NCBI GenBank assembly: GCA_947623455.1
Contig: OX392532.1
Coordinates: forward strand, 2,728,001-2,792,000
Direction of reading: 5' to 3'
DNA length: 64,000 nucleotides
DNA from: Mimachlamys varia
Taxonomy: Eukaryota; Mollusca; Bivalvia; Pectinida; Pectinidae
Shown here: piece after piece, positions 53,801 through 63,648 of the stretch
Layout of the letters: the number at the start of each line of letters is the position of its first letter
How positions within the stretch are numbered: position 1 is the first letter of the stretch
Made by a program: the position numbers and the translations under genes
The notes under the pieces: generated by a model
Database searches by the model: none
What the model saw: only the letters and a program-made list of their open reading frames with translations
What the model was told of the DNA's origin: nothing

Positions 53801-56800
53801 ATACAGACCCCAGGCTCTATACCATACAGACCTCAGGCTCTATACCATACAGACCTCAGGCTCTATACCATATAGACCTCAGGCTCTATACCATACAGAC
53901 CTCAGGCTCTATACCATACAGACCTCAGGCTCTATACCATACAGACCTCAGGCTCTATACCATACAGACCTCAGGCTCTATACCATACAGACCTCAGGCT
54001 CTATACCATACAGACCTCAGGCTCTATATACCGTACAGACCTCAGGCTCTATACCATACAGACCTCAGGCTCTATACCATACAGACCTCAGGCTCTATAC
54101 CATACAGACCTCAGGCTCTATACCATACAGACCTCAGGCTCTATACCATACAGACCTCAGGCTCTATACCATACAGACCTCAGGCTCCATACCATACAGA
54201 CCTCAGGCTCTATACCATACAGACCTCAGGCTCTATACCATACAGACCTCAGGCTCTATACCATACAGACCTCAGGCTCTATACCATACAGACCTCAGGC
54301 TCTATACCGTACAGACCTCAGGCTCTATACCGTACAGACCTCAGGCTCTATACCATACAGACCTCAGGCTCTATACCATACAGACCTCAGGCTCTATACC
54401 ATACAGACCTCAGGCTCTATACCATACAGACCTCAGGCTCTATACCATACAGACCTCAGGCTCTATACCATACAGACCTCAGGCTCTATACCATACAGAC
54501 CTCAGGCTCTATACCGTACAGACCTCAGGCTCTATACCGTACAGACCTCAGGCTCTATACCGTACAGACCTCAGGCTCTATACCATACAGACCTCAGGCT
54601 CTATACCGTACAGACCTCAGGCTCTATACCGTACAGACCTCAGGCTCTATACCATATAGACCTCAGGCTCTATACCGTACAGACCTCAGGCTCTATACCG
54701 TACAGACCTCAGGCTCTATACCATACAGACCTCAGGCTCTATACCATACAGACCTCAGGCAGCCATCTTTGATTTTGCATTCATAGTTTGTGATCACTAT
54801 TTCTTGAGAAGTACCGGATGGATCCTTCTTAAATTTCATATGTAGGTTCCCCTTGGTGCCTTGCACAGTTTTTGAGCCGATCCTGATAACCGATCTGAAA
54901 AACCAAACTCCTGACAAGATAACTTTTTTTGAGAAGTCACAGAACTAAGATTAAAAACACAATTGAAAGTTAAATAAGATTTAGGGAAAAGCTCCATCTT
55001 CCTAAGAATGAATGAAAAATCGAATAAAGGTATTTCTCGTTGGTTGTCACGAGACCACTCTCGTTGGTTGTCACAGGTCATTCATGTCATACTTACAGAT
55101 TTCAAGCATTTTTTTGAGGGAGTTTACGCCCCTTTATGCAAAACACTTGTTATCATTGATCATACTAGTCTTACGCTCAACAGATCAAGCTAAAGAGATC
55201 TCCCTAGCCGAGCTGTTTATTGCAGCTAGTAGTTACCAAGGTTACACAAACATATCTGATAAAAAACTTGCTATGTACTCCTAACCATTGCCTATATATA
55301 TATGTAATAAAAGTGTTTATTGCATTTAAGATATATATAGAAATATGAGAAGTGTGTGTGTTGTGTAAGGGGTATTAATTTAAGCCATAGGCTAATAAGA
55401 GTTTTAGTTTTAGCAGACAACATTGAAATTGAACCTTGTAGACTAATTTAGGATTATCGTCTTGTCTTGTGTCAGATTCTATAAATCAGCAACTTCATTG
55501 ATTTTTGTAAAGACCAGGAGAAACTGATTATCAAGACGAGAAAATTTAATGCACCAATAGTTTTGATTAGCGGCCAATAACCCACAACAAACATTGATTG
55601 TGTTGGAAGCTTAGCAGCTTTGTTAGGTCGTGTAATGATCTTACCAGTGTAAGTGTTGTACAGTATATGTGTTGTAAAGTATATGTGTTGTACAGTATAT
55701 GTGTTGTACAGTATCTGTGTTGTACAGTATATGTGTTGTACAGTATATGTGTTGTACAGTATATGTGTTGTACAGTATATGTGTTGTACAGTATATGTGG
55801 TGCACAGTATATGTGTTGTACAGTATATATGTTGTACAGTATATGTGTTGTACAGTATATGTGTTGTACAGTATATGTGTTGCACAGTATATGTGTTGCA
55901 CAGTATATGTGTTGCACAGTATATGTGTTGTACAGTATATGTGTTGCACAGTATATGTGTTGTACAGTATATGTGTTGTACAGTATATGTGTTGTACAGT
56001 CTATGTGTTGTACAGTATATGTGTTGTACAGTATATGTGCTGTACAGTATATGTGTTGTACAGTATATGTGTTGCACAGTATATGTGCTGTTCAGTATAT
56101 TTGTACAGTATATGTGTTGTACAGTATATGTGTTGTATAGTATATGTGTTGTATAGTATATGTGTTGTATAGTATATGTGTTGTACAGTATATGTGTTGT
56201 ACAGTATATGTGTTGTTCAGTATATTTGTACAGTATATGTGTTGTACAGTATATGTGTTGTATAGTATATGTGTTGTATAGTATATGTGTTGTAAAGTAT
56301 ATGTGTTGTACAGTATATGTGTTGTACAGTATCTGTGTTGTACAGTATATGTGTTGTACAGTATATATGTGTTGTACAGTATATGTGTTGTACAGTCTAT
56401 GTGTTGTACAGTATATGTGCTGTACAGTATATATGTGTTGTACAGTATATGTGTTGTACAGTCTATGTGTTGTACAGTATATGTGTTGTACAGTATATGT
56501 GTTGTACAGTATATGTGTTGTACAGTATATGTGTTGTACAGTATATGTGTTGTACAGTATATGTGTTGTACAGTATGTATTGTGTAATGTGATGTTAGAA
56601 TTCTATCAGACAGAATCAATACGTTAATTGTCAATTATTGATGCTAGTGCCGGTATAGTGATTTCTTCACTCAGTGTTGGGGCCACAGTGCCTGTTAGGG
56701 CCAGTACAGTACCCGAGTGGTTAAGGTGTCCCGACATTCTACCTCTAGCTGCTCCTGTGTGACCTTTGAGTTTGAAACCCACTATGGGCAGTTAGGTTGA

Positions 56801-59800
56801 TGGTTTTTCTCAGGCTTTCCTCCACCTCCAAAACCTGGCACATCCTTAAATGACTGCCTTGTTAATAGGACGTAAAACAAATAAAAATCATTTCATCAAA
56901 AGCTTGGAGCCTTGAAGTAATATATCTACATACATTGTCTGATGATTATAAACGGTTTAAGAAAACATCTTATTAGGTTAGATAATGATCAGTGGAGATT
57001 ATACAGACAGTGTATTAAGGACAAAATTTTAGAGCTGGGCAGTTTTACAGATATGCCGCAGTATACAGTATACAGTTACAATATTGCATACTATGGTATA
57101 GTTAGTCCTTTACTTGAAAGAATCCGAGACTCACAAACCAATCCCAACTCCATTCAATTTTATGGAAATTCATTGAAGTTTTTCATTAAAATGGAAGCTC
57201 AGTTTGGCCCTAAATGACCAAAGTTGTTGATGAAACTAAAATACAAACAGATTCAGTGAAATCCTATTAATGGAAAATGATTTGATACCTATTTTGTTAA
57301 TTCATGTAACCATGGTAACAGTGATTAATGATCTGTTTCCTCTTTCAGATTTGGTGCTTTTGAACAATTTAAAAGTATGAATGTAGACGAGAAAGGAAAT
57401 CTGGCCCCAGCCAAGAGAGCTCTGTGTGGAATGGGTAAGTTTCATGATAAAGTAATAAACATCCTCATATAGAACAGGTTTATCACTTAATGTTATATAT
57501 TTCATATGACAGTTATTAATCAAACTGGTCACATAGTGAGTCTAAAGTTTGAGGTTGTTTCTTGACTGATTGATGACTTATTACAGGTGCGGGTGTGTGT
57601 GAGGCCATACTGGCTGTGACCCCTATGGAGACCCTCAAGGTCAAATTCATTAACGACCAGACGTCGGCCAACCCTCGCTTTAAAGGTTTCTTCCATGGCT
57701 GTAATCAGATCATCAGGACGTACGGTACGTATCGGACCTGCTGGGTATAAACAGCTGTATGTAGCCTCAATATATAGTCAGATCATCAGGACGTATGGTA
57801 CGTATTGGACCTGCTGGGTATAAACAGCTGTATGTAGCCTCAATATATAGTCAGATCATCAGGACGTATGGTATGTATCGGACCTGCTGGGTATAAACAG
57901 CTGTATGTAGCCTCAATATATAGTCAGATCATCAGGACGTACGGTACGTATTGGACCTGCTGGGTATAAACAGCTGTATGTAGCCTCAATATATAGTCAG
58001 ATCATCAGGACGTATGGTACGTATTGGACCTGCTGGGTATAAACAGCTGTATGTAGCCTCAATATGTAGCCAGATCATCAGGACGTATGGTACGTATTTG
58101 GACCTGCTGGGTATAAACAGCTGTATGTAGCCTCAATATATAGTCAGATCATCAGGATTTATGGTACGTATTGGACCTGCTGGGTATAAACAGCTGTATG
58201 TAGCCTCAATATGTAGTCAGATCATCAGGACGTATGGTACGTATCGGACCTGCTGGGTATAAACAGCTGTATGTAGTCAGATCATCAGGACGTATGGTAC
58301 GTATCAGACCTGCTGGGTATAAACAGCTGTATGTAGTCAGATCATCAGGACGTATGGTACGTATTGGACCTGCTGGGTATAAACAGCTGTATGTAGCCTC
58401 AATATATAGTCAGATCATCAGGATGTATGGTGCGTATTGGACCTGCTGGGTATAAACAGCTGTATGTAGCCAGATCATCAGGACGTATGGTACGTATTGG
58501 ACCTGCTGGGTATAAACAGCTGTATGTAGCCTCAATATGTAGTCAGATCATCAGGACGTATGGTGCGTATTGGACCTGCTGGGTATAAACAGCTGTATGT
58601 AGCCTCAATATGTAGTCAGATCATCAGGACGTACGGTACGTATTGGACCTGCTGGGTATAAACAGCCGTATGTAGCCTCAATATGTAGTCAGATCATCAG
58701 GACGTATGGTACGTATCGGACCTGCTGGGTATAAACAGCTGTATGTAGCCTCAATATGTAGTCAGATAATCAGGACGTATGGTACATATTGGACCTGCTG
58801 GGTATAAACAGCTGTACATGTATGTATCGGGTAGTCAGATCATCAGGACGTATGGTACATATCGGACCTGCTGGGTATAAACAGCTGTATGTAGCCTCAA
58901 TATGTAGCCAGATAATCAGGATGTATGGTACGTATCAGACCTGCTGGGTATAAACTGCTGTGTGTAAGGTAGCCTCAATATGTAGCCAGATAATCAGGAT
59001 GTATGGTACGTATTGGACCTGCTGGGTATAAATAGCTGTATGTACATGTAGCCTCAATATTAACATTTACTGTATTTTTAGCTCACCGGGTCTGAAGGAC
59101 CGAGGTGAGCTTATGCCATACCGTGGCGTCTGTCCGTCCGTCGTCCGTCAACAATTGTTTAAATGTCTTCCTCTCCATAACCACTGATAGGAAATCAACC
59201 TAATTTGGCAGTAAGCATCCTTAGGTACTGAGGATTCAAAATTGTACTAATGGTGGGACTGACCCCCTAGGGAGCTGAGGGGCAGGGCCAAAGAAGTATC
59301 CCTAGGTGCTCAGGATTCAAAATTGTACTCATTGCGGGACTGACCCCCTAGGGGGCGGAGGGTTGGGGTCATAAAGAATTATTTAGCTATATTGATATTA
59401 GCGACTTCTTTTCCATAACCACTGATTGGAAATCAACCTAATTTGGCAGGAAGCATCCTTAGGTGCCCAGGATTCAAAATTGTACTAATGGTGGGACTGA
59501 CCCCCTAGGGGGCTGAGGGGCTGGGCCAAAAAGGGTTATTTAGCTATATTGATATTAGCGACTTCTTCTCCATAACCACTGGTTGGAAATCAGACTTATT
59601 TGGCAGGAAGCATCCCTAGGTGCTCAGGATTCAAAATTGTACTTATGATGGGACTGAACCCCCCCCCCGCCCCAGGGGGCTGTGGGGTGGGGCCAAAAAA
59701 AGAGTTATTTAGCTATATTGATATTAGCGACTTCTTCTCCATAGCCACTGATTGGAAATCAACCTTATTTGGCAGAAAGAATCCCTAGGTGCTCAGGATT

Positions 59801-62692
59801 CAAAATTGTACTTATGGTGGGACTAACCCCCTAGGGGGCGGGCCAAAAAGGGTTATTCAGCTATATCGGTTTAAGCGACTTACTGAATGTAAATCAGTCT
59901 TATTTGGTAGGAAGTATCCTTAGGTGCTCAGGATTCAAAATTGTACTAATTAACTGTATGTACACCCAGGTATTATTTTGTCACTGTGACCCTCATTGTC
60001 CAGACAGCTCCTCCAAAACTACTGGGTAATTCCAACAAACCATTACAGAAATGATAACCACCATTTGATGTTGTGCATCAAAATAACTTTGCCCCTTTCT
60101 CATGATGCAATGGCCATATTGTTGAAAGTTGCTAGTGTCATGTGGACAACTCTTCCACGACTACTTTGCCTTAGAGTAGACAGAAACTTACAGTTCAGCA
60201 AAACTCACAGCGGTTCTCGTTTCCATAGTGATGTGTGATAGCCAACTGTATTGTGTATGTTCCAAAACCCAAAGGCTGTAAAGTAAAAGTGTTCTTTTTA
60301 TGTTAGTTTTCTAGCTTTATGAACAAACATATAATGTCTATAGATGTTATTTTATTTTGATTTATAGGTTTTTTCTCGCTGTGGCAAGGCCTGACTCCCA
60401 CCATTATCAAACAAGGCAGTAACCAGGCGATTCGCTTCTTTGTCATGGAAACACTGAAGAACTGGTACCGCGGTGGAGACCCTAATGTTAAAGTTCCCAC
60501 CTTGGTGGTGGGGTCCTTTGGTGCCTTCGCTGGGGCAGCCTCTGTATTTGGAAATACCCCGATTGATGTTATCAAAACTAGACTTCAAGTAAGATCCCGA
60601 CAGAAAGCCTTGAACATTATGATACACAAACAAATGAATTTCAGTCAATACTGTCCTGTTTGAACATCAGTCGAGTAACTAACTTCATTGCATAATCAAT
60701 CCATTTGTATGTCTTTTAACAAATGCACTTTTATTATGAAATGAAGTAACCTTAAGTATTGTATTTCCTTATTAGGTATTTTCTTAATAAGTTTCTCTTA
60801 GTAGAGTCTGCAAAATTCTACAACCTTTAGGTCTTAAAGGTATTTTCTTTTATCTATGGCCAAATGGTTAAGGGGTCCCACCATTTTACCACTGGCCCTC
60901 CAACTCCGGGTTGCAAGTTTGAAATCCACATGGGGCAGTTGCCAGGTACTGACCGTAGGTCTGTGGTTTTTCTCTGGGTGCTCTGGCTTTCCTCCACCTT
61001 AAAAAACTTGTATGTCCTTAAATTGAACTTGGTTGTTAATAGGATATAAAACAAAATAAACCAAACCAAATCTATTATCACCTTAGGTCTGATAAGTATT
61101 TTCCATGCTCACTATGACAGCATCATCCACTTAAATGCCTCTTACATATGAGTTAACTAAATCCCTAAAGAGTATGTTGAAATGCTAGCGCCATTGAAGT
61201 CGGTGAATTGTTTTAATAGGGCCCTTTAAATGTGTCTAATGTAGAATTGTGACAAGTATGTGGTGACCTGTCACTATTTACAACTAAAAAGCAATAAAAG
61301 TAGTCCCACTACATAGGCAGAATTTGTCATGTCAATTCAGGTCAATTTGAGATCAATTTCAGGTCAATTTCACCTGAATTCACTGATGATTTTTTCAGGT
61401 CAAATTGACCTCAAATGTTTTTCATGTCAAATTGACCTGAAGACGTTCTGCGTGTGACAATGATCAGTTTAATAATCTGATGACAAACCTTCACCTGTTT
61501 GTAGTGTATAACACAGTAGATCTAATGATTATGTTTTGTTGGTAAGTCTACCACTGTACATGCTGACTGTTAATCCTTACAGGGCCTAGACGCTCACAAG
61601 TACAAGAACACGTGGGATTGTGCTGTCAAGATCTACAAACACGAGGGGCCACGAGCGTGAGTATCAGTGATGTATTCCTACAGATAGGGGTTGATATTGA
61701 ATCACAATGAATGCTGGTCCATCTGGACATGGCCGAGTATCACATTGGTCACACTATAATACAGAACCTGTTGTTATTGTATATAAGTCTCATATTTTGT
61801 GGGGACATCTGTTAATTATTTGAGATTATTAATCCACCAGTTTCGTTGATTTAAGGATTAAAGTTTCTTTCTGGTGGTTTTCTCAAAGGATAAAGTTCAG
61901 TAGGATATCGATAGTTGGAATGGAACGCAAAGCGTTCCATGAAACAACTATCGATATCCTACTGAACTTTATCCTTTGATAAAACCACCAGAAAGAAACT
62001 TTAATCCTTATATTTACTGTTCAGAACTTATATTCCCATGTGTAATTATTTCTTTAATCAGATATTATGATACTTACTGCGATGAATTCAAACAGTATCG
62101 TTTGGTTTCGGTAGACTGTTGAAACAGCCGCCTTATGCGGTGACGAACTCCCGCGAAATTTCAGTCAACAAGTAAACAAAAAAGTTCCAAAAGATTACAT
62201 CTTTTTATTGTTATTTTTTCACATAAGTTCATATATAAACAAACCATACTGTCTTTGTTACTGTTATTGTATATAAAAAAAACATTAAAATGCTTCTTAT
62301 TTATTTCTTAAATAAATTAACACATACTACGCGGCAGGATATTGATCGCTTCTGTAAAGTAGTGATGCGGCCTCGTGTTCAAATCGTGACAGAGTGAATT
62401 ACTGCGCGCTGCGCCAATAGGCGCGTGATCCACTGATTTTATCGGAAAATAAAGTTCAGTGGGCATTCGTAGAACTGTATAGGCAATATACTATCAAATC
62501 CAAACAGACTGTAAATATAACGTTATATATAGTCATAGCATTAGTGGATGAAGTTTGTATGCTTTATACTGTTTTAGGTTTTACAAAGGGACCGTCCCCA
62601 GGCTGAGCAGAGTGTGTCTAGACGTGGCCATCACATTTATGATCTACGACTCGTTCATGGAAGCCTTTAATAAGATCTGGAAGACGGACTGA
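32815..62692 (+). CDS. SLC25A1: Mitochondrial citrate/tricarboxylate carrier (complete coding sequence, seven exons)
   Basis: This carrier exchanges matrix citrate for malate across the inner mitochondrial membrane and so supplies cytosolic acetyl-CoA. Exons: 32815-32920, 50200-50410, 57349-57434, 57587-57724, 60368-60588, 61583-61656, 62578-62692 (TGA 62690-62692), giving 316 aa (human 311). All three carrier signatures Px[DE]xx[KR] are visible: PTEYVK (49-54), PMETLK (147-152) and PIDVIK (245-250), so the usual six membrane segments are expected. Strong matches to SLC25A1 include [62 protein letters not shown] and the terminal KIWKTD. The start ATG has a favourable context (A at -3, G at +4). 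Intron 1 is 17.3 kb and intron 2 is 6.9 kb; both are filled with tandem repeats and mobile elements. Exon 2 and exon 4 donor edges seed adjoining arrays. Isoforms with another first exon cannot be excluded. Confidence 0.97.
33986..34068. mobile_element. Small hairpin MITE (83 bp)
   Basis: AAAAAGCCCTGAAAGCAC (33986-34003) and GTGCTTTCAGGGCTTTTT (34051-34068) are perfect inverted repeats. The inner part (ACCACATGCAGGGA ... TCCCTGTGGTGCT) extends the stem imperfectly, so nearly the whole element folds. Confidence 0.7.
35977..36112. repeat. Two-copy tandem duplication (about 68 bp)
   Basis: TTTTTGTGTATTGTTTAAAT, TTTGTGAAAAAGCTGC and AAAGTAAACATT occur twice in direct order with few differences. 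It is in SLC25A1 intron 1. Confidence 0.85.
36540..36625 (-). mobile_element. tRNA-like SINE fragment
   Basis: On the minus strand ATTGGTAAAGCATTTG resembles an A-box region, and GGGTTTGAATCCCAG, about 35 bp further, resembles a B box with TPsiC-arm symmetry. No anticodon arm can be folded confidently, so a decayed tRNA-derived element is more likely than a tRNA gene. Confidence 0.45.
37560..38990. mobile_element. Interspersed element with internal minisatellites (copy 1), interrupted by a MITE
   Basis: The left part has GCGGGGATTCAAAATTGTAC, GGTGGGGCTGAC, a C14 run, TAGGGG-CCTGAGGGGTGGGG and GATATTAACGACTTCTTCTC. The same blocks occur at 59081-59955, so it is the same family. The right part (38335-38870) has about four copies of a 130-150-bp unit (GATTGAGATCTCCACCCCAA, CAATTGCTGGGCATAAAGAG, TTGAGTCATAAA). 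The right end CAGGTGAGCGATACAGG (38965-38981) mirrors the GCTCACC / GGTGAGC end of the other copy. Internal repeats of about 160 bp recall bivalve pearl / Helentron-associated elements; that assignment is inference. Confidence 0.65.
37863..38312. mobile_element. hAT-like MITE nested in the interspersed element
   Basis: The left end TAGTGCTGTAACGATAC (37863-37879) pairs with the right end CGATACACAGCACTA (to 38312). Subterminal regions are rich in CGATAC/GTATCG motifs on both sides, typical of hAT non-autonomous elements. The flanks ATTGATAT and ATTGCATT agree at 5 of 8 positions, so the target duplication is decayed. Confidence 0.7.
40230..40760. repeat. Possible dispersed repeat with GGTCA-type motifs
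   Basis: Phrases such as CAATAACTGAAAGTCACAGG, GACCTTGACCCACTTTAAAA and TACAGGGTCAAA recur loosely within the block and look like an old dispersed element. A DR3 arrangement AGGTCA-AAG-AGGTCA is at 40407-40421. I cannot name a family. Confidence 0.35.
42256..42313. other. 58-nt GC-rich hairpin
   Basis: TGGCCCCCAGTAGCGCGGAC (from 42256) pairs with GGTGTCTGCTACTGGGGCCA (42294-42313), with a small internal loop and a loop of about 15 nt. It stands out from the AT-rich surroundings. It could be a tiny foldback element or a structured RNA. Confidence 0.5.
43870..46420 (+). repeat. 48-bp tandem array in SLC25A1 intron 1
   Basis: About 53 copies of a 48-bp unit composed of CAGGCTCCAGGTTRYATCAC, TGTAAAGTTAACTCAGATTT and AGTTGTCA. 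The main variants are TACATC/TGTATC, AAAG/AATG and GGCTCC/GACTCC. 48 bp is 16 codons, so unbroken frames up to 356 codons arise automatically. Mutations producing TAA/TGA break them at about 44905, 45611, 45851 and 46187. There is no match to exons. Confidence 0.96.
47008..47030 (+). repeat. Homopolymer run of 23 G
   Basis: An uninterrupted run of 23 G preceded by GGTGGT. It can form G-quadruplexes and is a likely site of sequencing-length error. Confidence 0.95.
48825..49685. repeat. 45-bp tandem array in SLC25A1 intron 1
   Basis: About 19 copies of GTGAATAGGTGAACGATTTA, ACTGAAACAACACATGGGGA and GTACT. Sub-variants are GATGTA/GATTTA, ACTGAAAC/ACAGAAAC and GAATACTGG (replacing GTGAATAGG). 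The period is 15 codons, so two overlapping minus-strand frames of about 290-345 codons stay open; composition and perfect periodicity argue against a protein. Confidence 0.95.
50411..54760 (+). repeat. 23-bp array of about 189 copies at the SLC25A1 exon 2 donor
   Basis: The unit is CAGGCTCTATACCATACAGACCT with CCGTACAG and CCATATAG variants. It starts immediately after the exon 2 donor (GTAAATACCGTACAGACCT at 50411). Fourteen bases of the unit (CAGGCTCTATACCA) are identical to exon 2 positions 50383-50396, which encode the end of AGSIP, so the unit appears to have been built from the exon end and donor-proximal intron. The array is 4.35 kb and ends at GGCAGCCATC, the start of another repeat. 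Confidence 0.95.
54761..54905. mobile_element. Fragment of a dispersed repeat
   Basis: AGCCATCTTTGATTTTGCAT, GTTTGTGATCACTATTTCTT, ATTTCATATGTAGGTTCCCC and TTGGTGCCTTGC are phrases I associate with a common bivalve interspersed sequence. The short minus-strand open frame here is incidental. Confidence 0.45.
54906..55645 (+). other. Unique part of SLC25A1 intron 2
   Basis: AT-rich sequence with a small duplication TCTCGTTGGTTGTCAC (about 55036 and 55062). Nothing else is recognised. Confidence 0.6.
55646..56580. repeat. 16-bp tandem array in SLC25A1 intron 2
   Basis: About 58 copies of CAGTATATGTGTTGTA with single-base variants (TGTATAG, TGCACAG, TGTAAAG, TCTGTG). A few units are longer (GTATATATGTG) or shorter (GTTCAGTATATTTGTACAG). 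A block (about 56110-56220) is repeated at about 56230-56290. Frames stay open on both strands because the unit lacks stops in most registers. Confidence 0.95.
56695..56892 (+). mobile_element. tRNA-derived SINE (family shared with 60850-61075)
   Basis: GAGTGGTTAAGGTGTCCCGA is an A-box region and GAGTTTGAAACCCAC a B-box region. Then come GGTTTTTCTCAGGCTTTCC, CCTCCACC and the tail GTTAATAGGACGTAAAACAA. The same order of blocks is at 60850-61075. Confidence 0.75.
57725..59060 (+). repeat. 73-bp array of the SLC25A1 exon 4 donor edge
   Basis: About 18 copies follow the donor at 57724/57725. Each has the last about 18 bp of exon 4 (CAGATCATCAGGACGTAYG), the donor GTACGTAT, GGACCTGCTGGGTATAAACA and GCTGTATGTAGCCTCAATAT. 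Some copies are shortened to about 55 bp (missing GCCTCAATATATA). The donor is kept as GGTACGT in most copies; a few read GGTGCGT or GGTACAT. Read-through from exon 4 meets TAA within the first unit (GTATAA). Confidence 0.95.
59081..59955. mobile_element. Interspersed element with about 160-bp internal repeats (copy 2)
   Basis: The start GCTCACCGGGTCTGAAGGAC is followed by CGAGGTGAGCTTATGCCATA, CCGTGGCGTC and a TCCG-rich stretch. It then has about five units of roughly 158-160 bp with GCTCAGGATTCAAAATTGTA, GGTGGGACTGACCCCCTAGG, GCTATATTGATATTAGCGAC and TTCTTCTCCATAACCACTGA. The first bases form a GCTCACC / GGTGAGC hairpin. It is the same family as 37560-38990 and has no coding capacity. Confidence 0.75.
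59956..60367 (+). other. Intron 4 remainder of SLC25A1
   Basis: AT-rich unique sequence running to the acceptor TTTATAG before exon 5. No feature is recognised. Confidence 0.6.
60850..61075 (+). mobile_element. tRNA-derived SINE (second copy of family)
   Basis: ATGGTTAAGGGGTCCCACCA (A-box region) and GCAAGTTTGAAATCC (B-box region) precede GGTTTTTCTCTGGGTGCTCT, GGCTTTCCTCCACC and the tail GTTAATAGGATATAAAACAA. It matches 56695-56892 block by block with moderate divergence. Confidence 0.75.
61330..61440. repeat. Inverted/direct repeats of AGGTCAAWTTGA with a palindromic nuclear-receptor site
   Basis: CAGGTCAATTTGA, GATCAATTTCAGGTCAATTT, CAGGTCAAATTGACCT and GTCAAATTGACCTGAA lie within 110 bp in both orientations. 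AGGTCA-AAT-TGACCT at 61397-61411 is a perfect IR3 site. Confidence 0.6.
61853..62009. mobile_element. 157-bp near-perfect palindrome (foldback element)
   Basis: The left arm (61853-61928) and right arm (61932-62009) are reverse complements except for one base and a short mismatch patch near the centre, around an AAA loop (GGAACGC-AAA-GCGTTCC). The outer ends are AAGGATTAAAGTTTC / GAAACTTTAATCCTT. A similar piece, ATAAAGTTCAGTGGG, recurs at about 62450, so a longer element may be present. It is in the last SLC25A1 intron. Confidence 0.85.
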
Positions 62693-62934
62693 TGTAGTTA
62701 TGTGTGGAAGTAGAGTACTGAACGAAGTATAGAAGTAGCACCTGTAGGCTGTGTCACACATCTAGTGTAGGGGTAGATTGTATATCACGTTATATATCCA
62801 GTCACAGTCGGGAATACTAATGAGCTGTGAATTTTGCGATTTGTGCAGATATTATTTATATATATATGGGAAGTGTATTTTGTCCACTGAACCAGAGGGA
62901 ACATATTTTCTATTGCTTCTATAGGTCACCTGTA

Positions 62935-63045
62935 ATGTGCCATTCTACCAGTAGGTTACCCTTATTAGGTCATCTCACCTGTAGGTTACCCTTATTAGGT
63001 CATCTCACCTGTAGGTTACACTTATTAGGTCATCTAACCTGTGGA
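62935..63045 (+). repeat. 30-bp minisatellite in the SLC25A1 3' UTR
   Basis: About 3.5 copies of CTGTAGGTTACCCTTATTAG plus GTCATCTCAC. It lies between the stop codon and a candidate poly(A) signal. Confidence 0.85.
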
Positions 63046-63090
63046 GTACTTTATTTGGAAAGTAAGTCTATCGTGAGTGGTTCTGAAAAT

Positions 63091-63096
63091 AATAAA
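63091..63096 (+). terminator. Candidate SLC25A1 poly(A) signal
   Basis: AATAAA followed by a GT-rich stretch (TGTTGTTTGCCTGTTGC) about 400 nt after the stop codon. It is the best signal in the 3' region. Confidence 0.5.
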
Positions 63097-63159
63097 TGTT
63101 GTTTGCCTGTTGCATAAAATGTCATGGGCATTACATTTTACTTTTAGAAACTCTAAATG

Positions 63160-63290
63160 TACGAGTGTTTGAGTAAGTGTTACTGACTGTGTGATTTGTA
63201 CGAGTGTTACTGACTGTGTGATTTGTACGAGTGTTACTGACTGTGTGATTTGTACGAGTGTTACTGATTGTGTGATTCGTACGAGTGTTG
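63160..63290. repeat. 27-bp minisatellite
   Basis: About four to five copies of GTGTTACTGACTGTGTGATT plus TGTACGA. It leads directly into the 40-bp array. Confidence 0.9.
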
Positions 63291-63648
63291 GAGTAATTAG
63301 CTACAGGGAAATCTCCATGTAAAAGTGATGGAGTAATTAGCTACAGGGAAATCTCCATGTAAAAGTGATGGAGTAATTAGCTACAGGGAAATCTCCATGT
63401 AAAAGTGTTGGAGTAATTAGCTACAGGGAAATCTCCATGTAAAAGTGTTGGAGTAATTAGCTACAGGGAAATCTCCATGTAAAAGTGTTGGAGTAATTAG
63501 CTACAGGGAAATCTCCATGTAAAAGTGTTGGAGTAATTAGCTACAGGGAAATCTCCATGTAAAAGTGTTGGAGTAATTAGCTACAGGGAAATCTCCATGT
63601 AAAAGTGTTGGAGTAATTAGCTACAGTGAAATCTCCATGTAAAAGTGT
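63290..63648. repeat. 40-bp minisatellite, nine copies
   Basis: The unit is GTGTTGGAGTAATTAGCTAC plus AGGGAAATCTCCATGTAAAA. Copies are nearly identical (GTGATGG in two, ACAGTGAAA in the last). It lies downstream of SLC25A1. Confidence 0.95.

Noticed and set aside
54732..54917. 61-codon minus-strand frame
   Set aside because: It overlaps the array end and a dispersed-repeat fragment and has no recognisable domain.
55472..56634. Several overlapping frames rich in YCTTHILYN and CCTVYVLYS
   Set aside because: These come from the 16-bp array, open in many frames on both strands.
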